Part shown: positions 7,479 through 15,552 of the stretch, piece by piece
How positions within the stretch are numbered: the stretch's first letter is position 1
Layout of the letters: each line of letters opens with the position of its first letter
From: Acetanaerobacterium elongatum
Lineage (GTDB): Bacteria > Bacillota > Clostridia > Oscillospirales > Ruminococcaceae
Direction: 5' to 3'
Length of the DNA: 64,000 bases
Assembly (NCBI RefSeq): GCF_900103835.1
Contig: NZ_FNID01000013.1
Location: 17,731-81,730 of the forward strand
Program-made: the position numbers and the translations under genes
The notes under the pieces: generated by a model
What the model was told of the DNA's origin: nothing
Database searches by the model: none
Seen by the model: the letters and a program-made list of their open reading frames with translations, nothing else

Positions 7479-9608
7479 TCAGTTATTGGCAATCAGATTC
7501 TTAATATCCAGAATTAGGCTAATGCTGCCGTCGCCAAGAATTGTGCAGCCCGCAACGCCACGTTCCTTCACGTTAAACCGATTGAGATAGTTTGGCAACG
7601 GCTTAACAACCACCTGTTGCTCACCGATGAGCTGATCGGCCAATAAGCAAACCGCCTTATCCTCGGTTTCAACAAGGATGATAATGCCGTCAAGAACATT
7701 GGTAATCTTTGTGTCGATTCCAAAGGCTTCAAAGATACGAATGACTGGGTAACACTCCCCGCGGATCATAATCATCTCGGTACCATTAACATCCTTTACG
7801 ATTTGCTTAGGCTGTATTTTAAACGACTCGCGGATTGAAGTAATAGGAATAGTTAAAATAGACCCGCCAACCGAAACCTCCATGCCGTCTACAATGGCAA
7901 GGGTAAGCGGTATTTTTATAATAAAGGTTGTACCCTTATCCAGCTTGCTCTCGATGCTGATAGAACCGCCAACCTTTTCGATATTCTTCCGCGCCACATC
8001 CATTCCTACACCACGGCCCGAGAACTCGGTTACCTCGGTATTGGTGGAAAAGCCAGGGAGCATAATCATGTTATAAATTTCTTTTTCGGTATAATCAGCA
8101 TCATTCTTAGTGAGAAGGCCGTTGGCTCTTGCCTTTTTAAGAATCTTACTTGGGTTAATGCCTGCACCGTCATCCGAAACACGGATAACAACCTCACCGG
8201 CTGTATTCTCGGCAGAGAGTATAACCTTACCAACAGGAGACTTCCCCTTCTTAATGCGGTCTTCAGTTACCTCAAGGCCGTGATCCATCGCGTTGCGGAT
8301 CAGGTGCATCAGCGGGTCACCGAGACTGTCGATAATAGTCTTATCCACCTCGGTATCTTCGCCAATAAGTTCAAGCTCAACCTCTTTGTTCAGTTTCTTG
8401 CTCATATCGCGAACAATGCGGTTCATCTTATTAAACACACCCGAAACCGGCACCATTCGAATGGACATTACGATATCCTGAAGCTCATCGGTTAACTTAC
8501 GCAGTTGACGTGACGCCTTTGTAAAGTTCTCGAGCTGCATCCCCTTTAAATCAGGGTTTGCGATAACCATTGATTCGGTGATAACCAACTCACCTACCAA
8601 GTCCATGAGCTCATCAAGCTTATTGAGGTTTACGCTGATAAGGTTTTGCTTCACAGATTTGCTCTGCTGCACTGCAGTATTTACATTCTCGATAGCAGCA
8701 GCCTGTTTTTCAGCGGTTTCCTGTTGAGCCGCCGCAGCAGCTTTCGTTTCCTCCACAACAGCCGCGCCGTCGCTGAGTACTTCATACGATTTTATGTACA
8801 GGGAAGTTTCTATAATCTTATATATCTCATCGTTACCATTAAAGGGAACGAAGGAGATGATAAACCCGCTCTCAACAATCTGTTTTGCGGTGTTTTGGTC
8901 GGTTTCGATATCCTGCGGCTCATAGGTGAGCTTCTCGCAATAATCCTTCATGTTGTTAATCAGCATAAAGGCGCGAATATTCTCCATCTTGCAGCCGTCC
9001 TCAAAGAAAACGCGCACAACCGTTTCTGCCTTGCCGTTGTCTTCTTTTTCGGGTAGCTCTTCGGCCACGGCTGTCTGCTCCGCAGCACTATCCTCAACAA
9101 CAGTCGGCTCCTGTCCTGCAGCTTCTGTCTCCTCTTTTACCACAGGCTTATTGGCCTTTTGCTTTGCCGCAGGTTTTGCCTTTTTCTGAGCCGTACCGCC
9201 CTTAATAAAATCGATCTCTTCCTGAATACGGCCTATCAGTTCTTCAGGATCGGCAGCCTTGGTGGTTTCATCCTGAATGCTCTCAATCTCGCTCTTAATA
9301 AAATCCGAGCCCTGAAAAACAATGTCGTAGATGGAACTGTAATCGGCTGTAGCAGATTTGTTTTCTCTGATAATGAAGAACAAATCCTCAATTCGATGAG
9401 CCACGGTAGATACATTCTCAATGCCCATCATCGCAGCGGAACCCTTAATGGTGTGCATGATTCGGAAGATTTCGTTAATATCCTCCTGCTCCATGTCATT
9501 GCTTTTTTCGGATTTCAGCAGAATGGCATCCAACTGCTCAAGCAGCGTATTGCTTTCGAAAATGAATGTCTCCAGCATCGATTCCAAACTCATGTCAAAC
9601 TTATCCAT
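7479..9608 (-). CDS. cheA: Chemotaxis histidine kinase CheA
   Basis: Central kinase of chemotaxis; phosphorylates CheY and CheB in response to receptor state. 709 residues from the chosen start. Domains in order: HPt with phosphorylated His52 in 'RIMHTIKGSA'; an Ala/Glu-rich linker; a CheY-binding P2-like segment (about 200-290); dimerisation helices ('LDELMDLVGELVI', about 340-400); the ATPase domain with 'LIRNAMDHGLE' (N box), 'DDGAGI' and 'GRGVGMDV'; and a C-terminal CheW-like regulatory domain. The reading frame is open 16 codons further upstream, but AGGTGA five bases before the ATG at 9608 and the HPt alignment support this start. It is first in cheA-W-R-B; its promoter must lie in 9609-9780, where I see no convincing match. 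Confidence 0.95.
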   Translation of the reverse strand: MDKFDMSLESMLETFIFESNTLLEQLDAILLKSEKSNDMEQEDINEIFRIMHTIKGSAAMMGIENVSTVAHRIEDLFFIIRENKSATADYSSIYDIVFQGSDFIKSEIESIQDETTKAADPEELIGRIQEEIDFIKGGTAQKKAKPAAKQKANKPVVKEETEAAGQEPTVVEDSAAEQTAVAEELPEKEDNGKAETVVRVFFEDGCKMENIRAFMLINNMKDYCEKLTYEPQDIETDQNTAKQIVESGFIISFVPFNGNDEIYKIIETSLYIKSYEVLSDGAAVVEETKAAAAAQQETAEKQAAAIENVNTAVQQSKSVKQNLISVNLNKLDELMDLVGELVITESMVIANPDLKGMQLENFTKASRQLRKLTDELQDIVMSIRMVPVSGVFNKMNRIVRDMSKKLNKEVELELIGEDTEVDKTIIDSLGDPLMHLIRNAMDHGLEVTEDRIKKGKSPVGKVILSAENTAGEVVIRVSDDGAGINPSKILKKARANGLLTKNDADYTEKEIYNMIMLPGFSTNTEVTEFSGRGVGMDVARKNIEKVGGSISIESKLDKGTTFIIKIPLTLAIVDGMEVSVGGSILTIPITSIRESFKIQPKQIVKDVNGTEMIMIRGECYPVIRIFEAFGIDTKITNVLDGIIILVETEDKAVCLLADQLIGEQQVVVKPLPNYLNRFNVKERGVAGCTILGDGSISLILDIKNLIANN

Positions 9609-9700
9609 TATCTCACCTGCATATCTTAAATTTAATGAGAGCTCAGACTGCTGCAACGATTAAGGGGTAAATGAAAAACTCAAAAAAATATCGGGGAATA

Positions 9701-9729
9701 TTGAATTTTCATCGTGTTTATACGATAAT
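9701..9729 (+). promoter_or_regulatory. Promoter of the FliK-like/FlhB-C pair, possibly with sigma-28 overlap
   Basis: TTGAAT (9701-9706), 17 bp, then GATAAT (9724-9729) fits sigma-A. The same DNA read as TGAA (9702-9705), 15 bp, TACGATAA (9721-9728) resembles the sigma-28 consensus TAAA-N15-GCCGATAA, with 3 of 4 and 6 of 8 matches. It lies 52 bp before the start codon. Which sigma factor uses it cannot be told from sequence. Confidence 0.5.
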
Positions 9730-9780
9730 ATCTATATAATACGGAAAATACATAATTATTTTTTAGGGGAGGTAACTAAG

Positions 9781-11199
9781 ATGTCGGATCTTATGAAAAT
9801 TACGACTCCCATACTTCCCAAGAACTATGTAAACAACGTTAAGTCTAACCAAAACTCATCGCAGGATGTATTTAACCTGGTTGACTTAGCTAGGGTAACA
9901 AAACCAAATGACCGAAGCGAAACGCCGGACAATAACGGCCTGAACCTGGCTACTCAGCAGGAGATGAAGCATGCACTTGGGGCTTTATTAAAAGACCCCG
10001 GACTTGCGATAACCTCGCTGAGAAGATTACTGCTAATGAGCACGGTGCTTCTTACCATAACCGGCGATAATGCCGAGAAAGCCGAAGTAAACACCCTTAT
10101 AAATTCTCTGACGCTCAATGAGCAGGAACTATTAACAGAGATATTCAGCCAGCAGCAGGGTATTTCATCGTTTCAGGGGGAATTTTTTGATGCGCTAAGG
10201 AATCTGCTTTCAGGCACCACAAGCGCTGAATTCAAAGAGAGCATTGGGGCTCTTTTAAAAGCAATCACCGGGCATGTATATTCAAAAGACATTCTTGATT
10301 CTATCAGTATAAATCTTGATCAATACGCCGAGCTGATGCGCTCAGTGCCTGAAGCTTACGAAGCGTTGAAAAACCTTTCGGCAAACTTCAAGGCCTTAGG
10401 CCAGTCAACTGAACTGCTGGACGTGAATACTTTTAACGAGATGAAGGATTCACTAATAAGCGTATTGCGTGAACTAAACTCGAGTATCTATGTCAGCGAA
10501 AAAACAATGAATCTTACTGCTTTAATTGTATATAATCTTTCGAAGTTTGTAAATGATAAAGATGAAATTAATGCAGCTTTTGATAATTTTTCGCGATTTT
10601 TGCCGGAAGAAATTAGAGAATCCTACAAACAGGCATTGGAGGACTACCTTGCAGTTGCCACAAAGCAGAGCGAAAGTGCTGTGCTGCATTCAAAGATAAT
10701 CGATAATCTTTCCGAGGTAATTAAGCAGCATCTGGACGGACGATTTAATACACCGGCAGTTGCTCAGGAAATAAACAATATCCTTCAGAGCCTCGCTGCT
10801 GCTCCCTCCTCATTTACCCCGCTTTTGCATTACATACTGCCCCTGCAGCTAGGTGATTCTTCCGCACTTGCAGAATTATGGGTTGACCCTGACTCCTCCA
10901 AAGGCGGAGAATCGGGTGATACTCCGATAAAAATTTTCTTTGTATCTGATATCGATACCATTGGGCATTTTGAAATAGAGATGATGGTAATCGCAAATAA
11001 AATTGATCTATATATGTTCTGCCCTACAGACTATACCGACTTCTTTAGAAATTATAAAGATAGACTAATCCAGATATGTAAAAACACTTCATACTCCTTC
11101 AGCAACATTAACATTGAACCACTGGTTAAAGAACGCAGACTGGACGAGGTTTTCCCAAAGTTAAATATAAAAAGGAGCGGTGTAGATGTCAGAGCGTAA
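9781..11199 (+). CDS. FliK-like protein (YlqG type), partner of an FlhB-C protein
   Basis: 472 residues, no signal peptide, mostly predicted helix, with a serine/asparagine-rich N-terminus. The last 130 residues carry 'LLHYILPLQLG' and 'ALAELWVDPD', then a beta-rich segment ('KIFFVSDIDTIGHFEIEMM', 'NKIDLYMFCPTDY') and a helix with 'FRNYKDRLIQICKN'. That order of strands and helix resembles the C-terminal domain of flagellar hook-length protein FliK. The following gene is an FlhB C-terminal homologue; in Bacillus the same kind of pair is ylqG-ylqH. I infer a role in export specificity, but the family is poorly characterised. Start: ATG 8 bases after GGGGAGG. It stands alone on the plus strand between the cheA unit and the large fla operon. 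The bona fide fliK is separate, at 29.8-31.0 kb. Confidence 0.55.
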   Translation: MSDLMKITTPILPKNYVNNVKSNQNSSQDVFNLVDLARVTKPNDRSETPDNNGLNLATQQEMKHALGALLKDPGLAITSLRRLLLMSTVLLTITGDNAEKAEVNTLINSLTLNEQELLTEIFSQQQGISSFQGEFFDALRNLLSGTTSAEFKESIGALLKAITGHVYSKDILDSISINLDQYAELMRSVPEAYEALKNLSANFKALGQSTELLDVNTFNEMKDSLISVLRELNSSIYVSEKTMNLTALIVYNLSKFVNDKDEINAAFDNFSRFLPEEIRESYKQALEDYLAVATKQSESAVLHSKIIDNLSEVIKQHLDGRFNTPAVAQEINNILQSLAAAPSSFTPLLHYILPLQLGDSSALAELWVDPDSSKGGESGDTPIKIFFVSDIDTIGHFEIEMMVIANKIDLYMFCPTDYTDFFRNYKDRLIQICKNTSYSFSNINIEPLVKERRLDEVFPKLNIKRSGVDVRA

Positions 11200-11500
11200 G
11201 CAATCCAAGGCAGGAAATAAGGCGGTAGCCCTGAAATACAATGTGCAAACCGATGCCGCTCCTATTATAGTGGCATCCGGCTACGGTTATGTGGCCGAGA
11301 AGATTATTGATCTTGCTGACCAAAGCGGCATACCGGTTTATAGGGACGACACAACCGCCAATATGCTGGCTATGCTTGAAATAGGCAGTAATGTACCACC
11401 GGAGCTGTTTGAAATTGTTGCGGCAATCTATATTGACCTGTTAAGGATGTCTGACGAGCTCAAAAAGAATATCCCCAAGCCGTTAGCAAAACCAGAGTAA
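11186..11500 (+). CDS. FlhB C-terminal-domain homologue (YlqH / EscU-YscU-HrcU switch-protein type) without NPTH
   Basis: 104 residues; starts 14 bases inside the previous gene, with AGGAG at 9-base spacing. Residues 13-95 align by eye with the cytoplasmic domain of FlhB at 19.2-20.3 kb: 'KAVALKY' corresponds to 'YAVAIRY', 'APIIVASGYGYVAEKI' to 'APVVVAKGVDMVAFRI', then a variable helix and 'VPPELFEIVAAIY' to 'IPADFYQAVAEVL'. The NPTH autocleavage motif of FlhB is replaced by 'AGNK', and there are no membrane helices. In the family such soluble FlhB-C proteins can partly replace the FlhB cytoplasmic domain in export switching. Its function here is inference; a regulator or spare switch subunit paired with the FliK-like protein is likely. 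Confidence 0.75.
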   Translation: MSERKQSKAGNKAVALKYNVQTDAAPIIVASGYGYVAEKIIDLADQSGIPVYRDDTTANMLAMLEIGSNVPPELFEIVAAIYIDLLRMSDELKKNIPKPLAKPE

Positions 11501-11504
11501 TTTG

Positions 11505-11530
11505 AGCCTGCTGAAACGCAGGCTTTTTTT
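11505..11530 (+). terminator. Terminator of the FliK-like/FlhB-C operon
   Basis: AGCCTGC, a 6-base loop, GCAGGCT, then a run of T's. It begins four bases after the stop codon. The minus-strand side lacks a T run, so it serves only the plus strand. Confidence 0.85.
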
Positions 11531-11536
11531 ATTAAG

Positions 11537-12163
11537 CTATGAGTTTAGCTGCATACGCTTCAGTTGAAGCCTCTGAACCTCCCACAAGAAGGCAAACAGG
11601 ATATCCTGCTCCTTTTCGGTAGCATCAATAAAGCTACATCCGTAGCCCTTTTTACCGTTATTCATGTCCTGACGGCGGAGTATCAGGGTTTTAATACGCA
11701 GGTGCTTAGGGCCTTGATTAAAGTAGAATTCAAATTGATTCCCTTCGAAGAAGATTTGATCTGCAGTAAAGAAAATCCCGCCTGCGCTGATATCCCGAAC
11801 CACAATCTTTATTGGGTTCTCAAGTGTGATCTTATTTTCATCAACATCGTAAACTATGTAGATATTAGTCTCAAATGTGGTTTTTACTTTAATACTTTTT
11901 CTGCGTTGAATTACGTCAAGCAGATGGTAATCGGTTAAGATAATCCGGTCAATTGCAGAGAAGCTGACTATAGCCGAATACCAGCAGATACCCTTCATAT
12001 CGTCATAGGCACAGACTTTTAACGTCTCACCAGTATCAAAATGCGGAAAGATATCTCCTAAAATTTCCATGTTATGATCAGTGACATCTACTAGTACTCC
12101 GGTTGTAATCAACGCATCCTTTTTACTGTAGATTTCAACCTTTTGATGAACCGTTCTTAACAC
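11537..12163 (-). CDS. PilZ-domain protein, YcgR-like flagellar brake
   Basis: 208 residues with the YcgR layout: an N-terminal YcgR_2-like beta domain (about 1-85) and a C-terminal PilZ domain (about 86-205). PilZ proteins of this kind bind cyclic di-GMP and slow the flagellar motor. The binding signature is partly changed. The RxxxR motif is R88-K-S-I-K92 ('QRRKSIKV'), with Lys in place of the second Arg, while DxSxxG is intact (Asp124, Ser126, Gly129). GTG start with AAGGGGTGG upstream. It is the last gene of the 26-kb fla operon, 20 bases after fapA, so it should be made together with the motor it would brake. Confidence 0.8.
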   Translation of the reverse strand: MLRTVHQKVEIYSKKDALITTGVLVDVTDHNMEILGDIFPHFDTGETLKVCAYDDMKGICWYSAIVSFSAIDRIILTDYHLLDVIQRRKSIKVKTTFETNIYIVYDVDENKITLENPIKIVVRDISAGGIFFTADQIFFEGNQFEFYFNQGPKHLRIKTLILRRQDMNNGKKGYGCSFIDATEKEQDILFAFLWEVQRLQLKRMQLNS

Positions 12164-12182
12164 TTTACCACCCCTTAATCGG

Positions 12183-13589
12183 TTACGCTACCCCGAAAAT
12201 TATTTCACTGTCAGATAAATATACCAATGCGTTGTCTCGGTCTTCAGTAACCTGCACACTCGAAGTGCCCATGGTGATACGTGTACCTGCATAAATCGTT
12301 CCCTTGCAGATAATCTTGCTGACATTGGGCTGGTGTAATTCTTCCTCCATAACACTGTACTTAACTTGCAATTTCTCTTTCTCAAGCGTTATTACCGATT
12401 TATTGTATACCGCTTGGTCTAAAAGCTTAAGCTTATCCTGTGAAAGCATCGTTTTATCCTTGCTGCTTAAAAAGACTATAATCTGAGCTAGTTTCAACTC
12501 ATCATTCTGCAGCTGCTGCAGCCTTCTGAATATAGTGTCCATCTCGCTCACCAGTGTTGTGGATGAGCCTAAAGTGATATCGGTGATAATATGGGAAGGC
12601 GAACCGATAGACCGAGCCGTTAGGTCTTTTGCCACTACATAGCGTCCGCCAACCATGCTCCCGTTCTTTCCTTTAAGCTCCAGATTTCCGCCACAGCGGA
12701 TCTTGCAGTACATTACAGAGTTTGCAGAAATAGAGCCATTAACTTCAATATTAGCATTTTCTAGGAATGAGGCAATCAGATTTCCCTCCGCTGTTAACCG
12801 GCCACCTCCGGCCCCGTTCATTCCCAAAATGGTGATATCGCCTCGGGCTTTTACTGTAGCCGCTTCGACAATACCATTAACCTTTATATTACCTAAGGCA
12901 TTAACAGAAAAACCGGATTTAACGTCGCCTTTTACAAAAACATTGCCAACAAAATCAATATTACCAATTGCATTATCAACATCGCCGTCTACAACAAAGG
13001 TGTCGTCTATTTCAAGCACGTTATGGCGTTCTACCAGATTACCGCTGATTCCGGCAATGATTTCGGTGTTTTGAGGGTTTACCAAAACATTCTTCCCAAG
13101 GGGAAGCCTGGCGTCGCGCCCTCGTACCGATGCTATATTCTGGCCTGTAACCGTCATCCCGTCAACGCCATCCGTTGGAGCTATAATGTCACACAATACC
13201 TGATCTTTCTGAACATTATAAATCAGATTTAACTCTTTAAAATTAACCGAACCGTCTACATTGTATTTGGGAATACCCTTTTTGCCAAACACAAAACGAT
13301 TAGTAATCTCTCCGTTTTTACCGTTTTGTGCCGGCACCCCTTCTGCGACAAGTATCTTCTTCTCGTACAGCTTTTGGATAACAATCTTTTGAATAACATC
13401 GAGCTTAATGCCGTATACAACATTGTTATCTTTTAAAGCCTGCATAATCACTGGAATGGTAATATCCAAGCCGCCATCTTCCGGGGCAAGTACCGAAACA
13501 AAAGCCTGTAGTAAATCATTTGACAATTCAACCCGGCATTCAGCGTCTTGAGGTTTCTTTTCATTATTCTCGGTTAATTGCTCTGTCAC
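12183..13589 (-). CDS. FapA-family (DUF342) protein
   Basis: 468 residues. The N-terminal part (about 20-150) matches the DUF342/FapA N-domain ('LAPEDGGLDITIPVIMQAL', 'GVDGMTVTGQNI'). The middle (about 180-330) is a right-handed beta-helix-like stack of short Gly/Asn/Val repeats ('GNIDFVGNVFVKGDVKSGF', 'GNIKVNGIVEAATVKARGD'). A C-terminal coiled coil and a small beta domain follow. FapA-type proteins occur at the end of fla operons in many clostridia and spirochaetes; a link to cell polarity or flagellation is suspected but not settled. GTG start with AGGAGG 8 bases upstream. It lies between cheD and the PilZ gene. Confidence 0.8.
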   Translation of the reverse strand: MTEQLTENNEKKPQDAECRVELSNDLLQAFVSVLAPEDGGLDITIPVIMQALKDNNVVYGIKLDVIQKIVIQKLYEKKILVAEGVPAQNGKNGEITNRFVFGKKGIPKYNVDGSVNFKELNLIYNVQKDQVLCDIIAPTDGVDGMTVTGQNIASVRGRDARLPLGKNVLVNPQNTEIIAGISGNLVERHNVLEIDDTFVVDGDVDNAIGNIDFVGNVFVKGDVKSGFSVNALGNIKVNGIVEAATVKARGDITILGMNGAGGGRLTAEGNLIASFLENANIEVNGSISANSVMYCKIRCGGNLELKGKNGSMVGGRYVVAKDLTARSIGSPSHIITDITLGSSTTLVSEMDTIFRRLQQLQNDELKLAQIIVFLSSKDKTMLSQDKLKLLDQAVYNKSVITLEKEKLQVKYSVMEEELHQPNVSKIICKGTIYAGTRITMGTSSVQVTEDRDNALVYLSDSEIIFGVA

Positions 13590-13612
13590 GGCATTTCCCT
13601 CCTAATAGTATT

Positions 13613-14110
13613 TTATAGCGTTACATTAGCCTTGCCAATCGAGCGAACCGTCATAATCCCAGACTGAACATCGAATTCAACAGTGCGGCCATAGTTTAAA
13701 CCTACATCCTCCGCAACGATTCTGATGTTTGCATCCGCCAGTGCCTTCTTTACAGCGGCGACATTTCGTTTACCGATGTTCATAATATTATCGTTCAGGC
13801 CGTATGTACCGTCCATCTTAAACATCTGGGCGCCTCCGGCAATCTTTGCAGTCATGCGAGCCTTCGAAGCTCCCGCCTGCTCCATTCGACGGATTAGTAA
13901 AACAATAGCGGTATCGGCGAACTTCATTTTATTGTCATTCTGCACACACTCGGTACTGCTGGGCAGCATGATGTGGGCCATACCGCCAACGCCAACCTTT
14001 ACGTCAAATAAGCATATACCGACACAGGAACCCAAAGCATAGGTTATAAGCCGATCAGGCTTATTTACAACATTCATGTCGGATATACCTACCGTAACTA
14101 GATTACTCAT
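13613..14110 (-). CDS. cheD: Chemoreceptor glutamine deamidase CheD
   Basis: Converts specific receptor glutamines to glutamates and, bound by CheC, takes part in CheY-P-dependent adaptation. 165 residues, the family length. The catalytic Cys-His pair is visible: Cys in 'YALGSCVGICLFD' (about 29) and His in 'VGGMAHIMLPSS' (about 46). The 'KIAGGAQMF' and 'GRTVEFDVQSG' motifs follow. Its ATG overlaps the cheC stop in an ATGA arrangement, consistent with coupled translation and the CheC-CheD complex. Confidence 0.95.
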   Translation of the reverse strand: MSNLVTVGISDMNVVNKPDRLITYALGSCVGICLFDVKVGVGGMAHIMLPSSTECVQNDNKMKFADTAIVLLIRRMEQAGASKARMTAKIAGGAQMFKMDGTYGLNDNIMNIGKRNVAAVKKALADANIRIVAEDVGLNYGRTVEFDVQSGIMTVRSIGKANVTL

Positions 14111-14730
14111 ATCTCAATCCCCAGACGTTCCATAATTAATTTAAGTGAATCCATCTCGGGGATGAGCAGCATACAGCTTCTTACACTTTCGCTTGAGCCG
14201 ATAAAATCCTCTTCAATGTATAAAACCTTATCCCCAGACATGCCAAGCTCAATAGCAGGAACACTGAGTATAGCACCTGCCATATCAATTGTAATAGACG
14301 GAACCATAATATTGATTTTAAGGCCGGTCAACGATGATATCGCATTCACATAGGAACCTGCCATAATATTTCCTATTTCGTTCAGTGCCGAATAATCCAC
14401 CTCAGTCATCTGCGTGTAGTCGTTGATTTCTTTATTCAGCAGAATATTAACAACCACATGGGCAAACTTCTGCTCTAGTATGAACATTATCATCCCCTGA
14501 ATATCGTCATGCAGGTGCGTTAATATTCCTACAACGATATTCTCCGGCCCGCCCAAAATGTTGGTTAGATCTTGGAAATTGAGTACCTTCACCTTGGGAA
14601 CAGACATCTGAACAGACTGCATCAACATGGTAGAAAGCGCAGTGGCAGCATTGCCAGCACCGATATTGCCCAATTCCCGCAGAACATCGATGTGCATGTC
14701 GTTAAGCTGATCGTATTGAAATTGAGGCAT
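14107..14730 (-). CDS. cheC: CheY-P phosphatase CheC
   Basis: Dephosphorylates CheY-P and controls CheD by binding it. 207 residues with two pseudo-symmetric active-site helices, each with the E-x2-N motif: 'LRELGNIGAGNAATALS' near residue 17 and 'LNEIGNIMAGSYVNAIS' near residue 115. Both sites seem intact. AGGAGG precedes the ATG. The gene is translationally coupled to cheD. FliY, encoded upstream in the same operon, carries a second set of CheC-type helices, so the cell has two CheY-P phosphatases, as in Bacillus. Confidence 0.95.
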   Translation of the reverse strand: MPQFQYDQLNDMHIDVLRELGNIGAGNAATALSTMLMQSVQMSVPKVKVLNFQDLTNILGGPENIVVGILTHLHDDIQGMIMFILEQKFAHVVVNILLNKEINDYTQMTEVDYSALNEIGNIMAGSYVNAISSLTGLKINIMVPSITIDMAGAILSVPAIELGMSGDKVLYIEEDFIGSSESVRSCMLLIPEMDSLKLIMERLGIEI

Positions 14731-14775
14731 ATTCTAACCTCCTAATTTATTATTTTATAGTGCTTGTACCTTAAA

Positions 14776-15507
14776 TTATCGCAGATTATTCACTGTGGCC
14801 TCCAGTTCATCGGCAGCTTGCACCACTCTGGCATTAAACTGAAACGCTCTTTGCGTGGTAATGACATCCACCATCTCTTTACTTAGCTCTGCATTTGAGC
14901 CTTCCAGAGAGCCTTGAAGCAGATCGTAGTTTTCCCCGGCCTGCGGCTCACCTGCAGCGGATGTGGCACGATACAGATTGTTTCCTACCTGCTCCATAGC
15001 ATACTTGTTGGCAAATTGAAAAACTCCAATACGAGTTTTCATATCCTTGAGGTTAAGTCCGGTTTTGCCTTCTGCAGTTAGCTCTATACGCTCTCCATCC
15101 GGACTTAAAACATATTCGCCATTCGAAGTGGTAAGGTAAGCCATCTCACCGTCAAGTTTAGCACAGAAATTTCCGGCTCGGGTATAGAAGCGCTCACCGT
15201 TTTGATTTTCTACTGCAAAAAAACCTTCTCCGACTATTGCATAATCAAGATCCCGGTCGGTAGGCTGCATTGGGCCTTGGCTCATAATCTTCGTTGCACC
15301 CGATAGCCTTGCGCCATGTCCTACCTTCAGGTTATTGGCTGTTTCTACCGCATCGCGGTGAATGTTCGTATACAGTAAGTCGGCAAACGACGAAACAGAC
15401 GTTTTAAAACCCGGTGTTTCGACATTTGCAATATTATTTGCGGTAACATCTAAGCTTTTTTGCATAAAAAGCACACCGGACGAAGCTGTATAAAATGCTG
15501 TATTCAT
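14776..15507 (-). CDS. flgG: Flagellar basal-body rod protein, FlgG type (FlhP-like)
   Basis: Distal rod subunit exported through the flagellar secretion system. 243 residues. The N-terminal signature 'SSGVLFMQKSLDVTANNIANVETPGFK' is the conserved rod/hook motif, followed by the FlgG central domain ('VGEGFFAVENQNGERFYTRAGNF') and the C-terminal helix 'SKEMVDVITTQRAFQFNARVVQ'. AAGGATG precedes the ATG. It is adjacent to a second rod-type gene, the pair equivalent to Bacillus flhO-flhP. The assignment of FlgF versus FlgG between the two is by position and C-terminal likeness. Confidence 0.85.
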   Translation of the reverse strand: MNTAFYTASSGVLFMQKSLDVTANNIANVETPGFKTSVSSFADLLYTNIHRDAVETANNLKVGHGARLSGATKIMSQGPMQPTDRDLDYAIVGEGFFAVENQNGERFYTRAGNFCAKLDGEMAYLTTSNGEYVLSPDGERIELTAEGKTGLNLKDMKTRIGVFQFANKYAMEQVGNNLYRATSAAGEPQAGENYDLLQGSLEGSNAELSKEMVDVITTQRAFQFNARVVQAADELEATVNNLR

Positions 15508-15552
15508 TTAAATCATCCTTCATTTAACAGATTAAGAATAAGCTCAATAATA

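Noticed and set aside
9609..9780. Possible sigma-28 promoter of cheA (CCCCGATATT on the minus strand)
   Set aside because: The only TAAA upstream is 21 bp from the -10 instead of 15, so the spacing is wrong.
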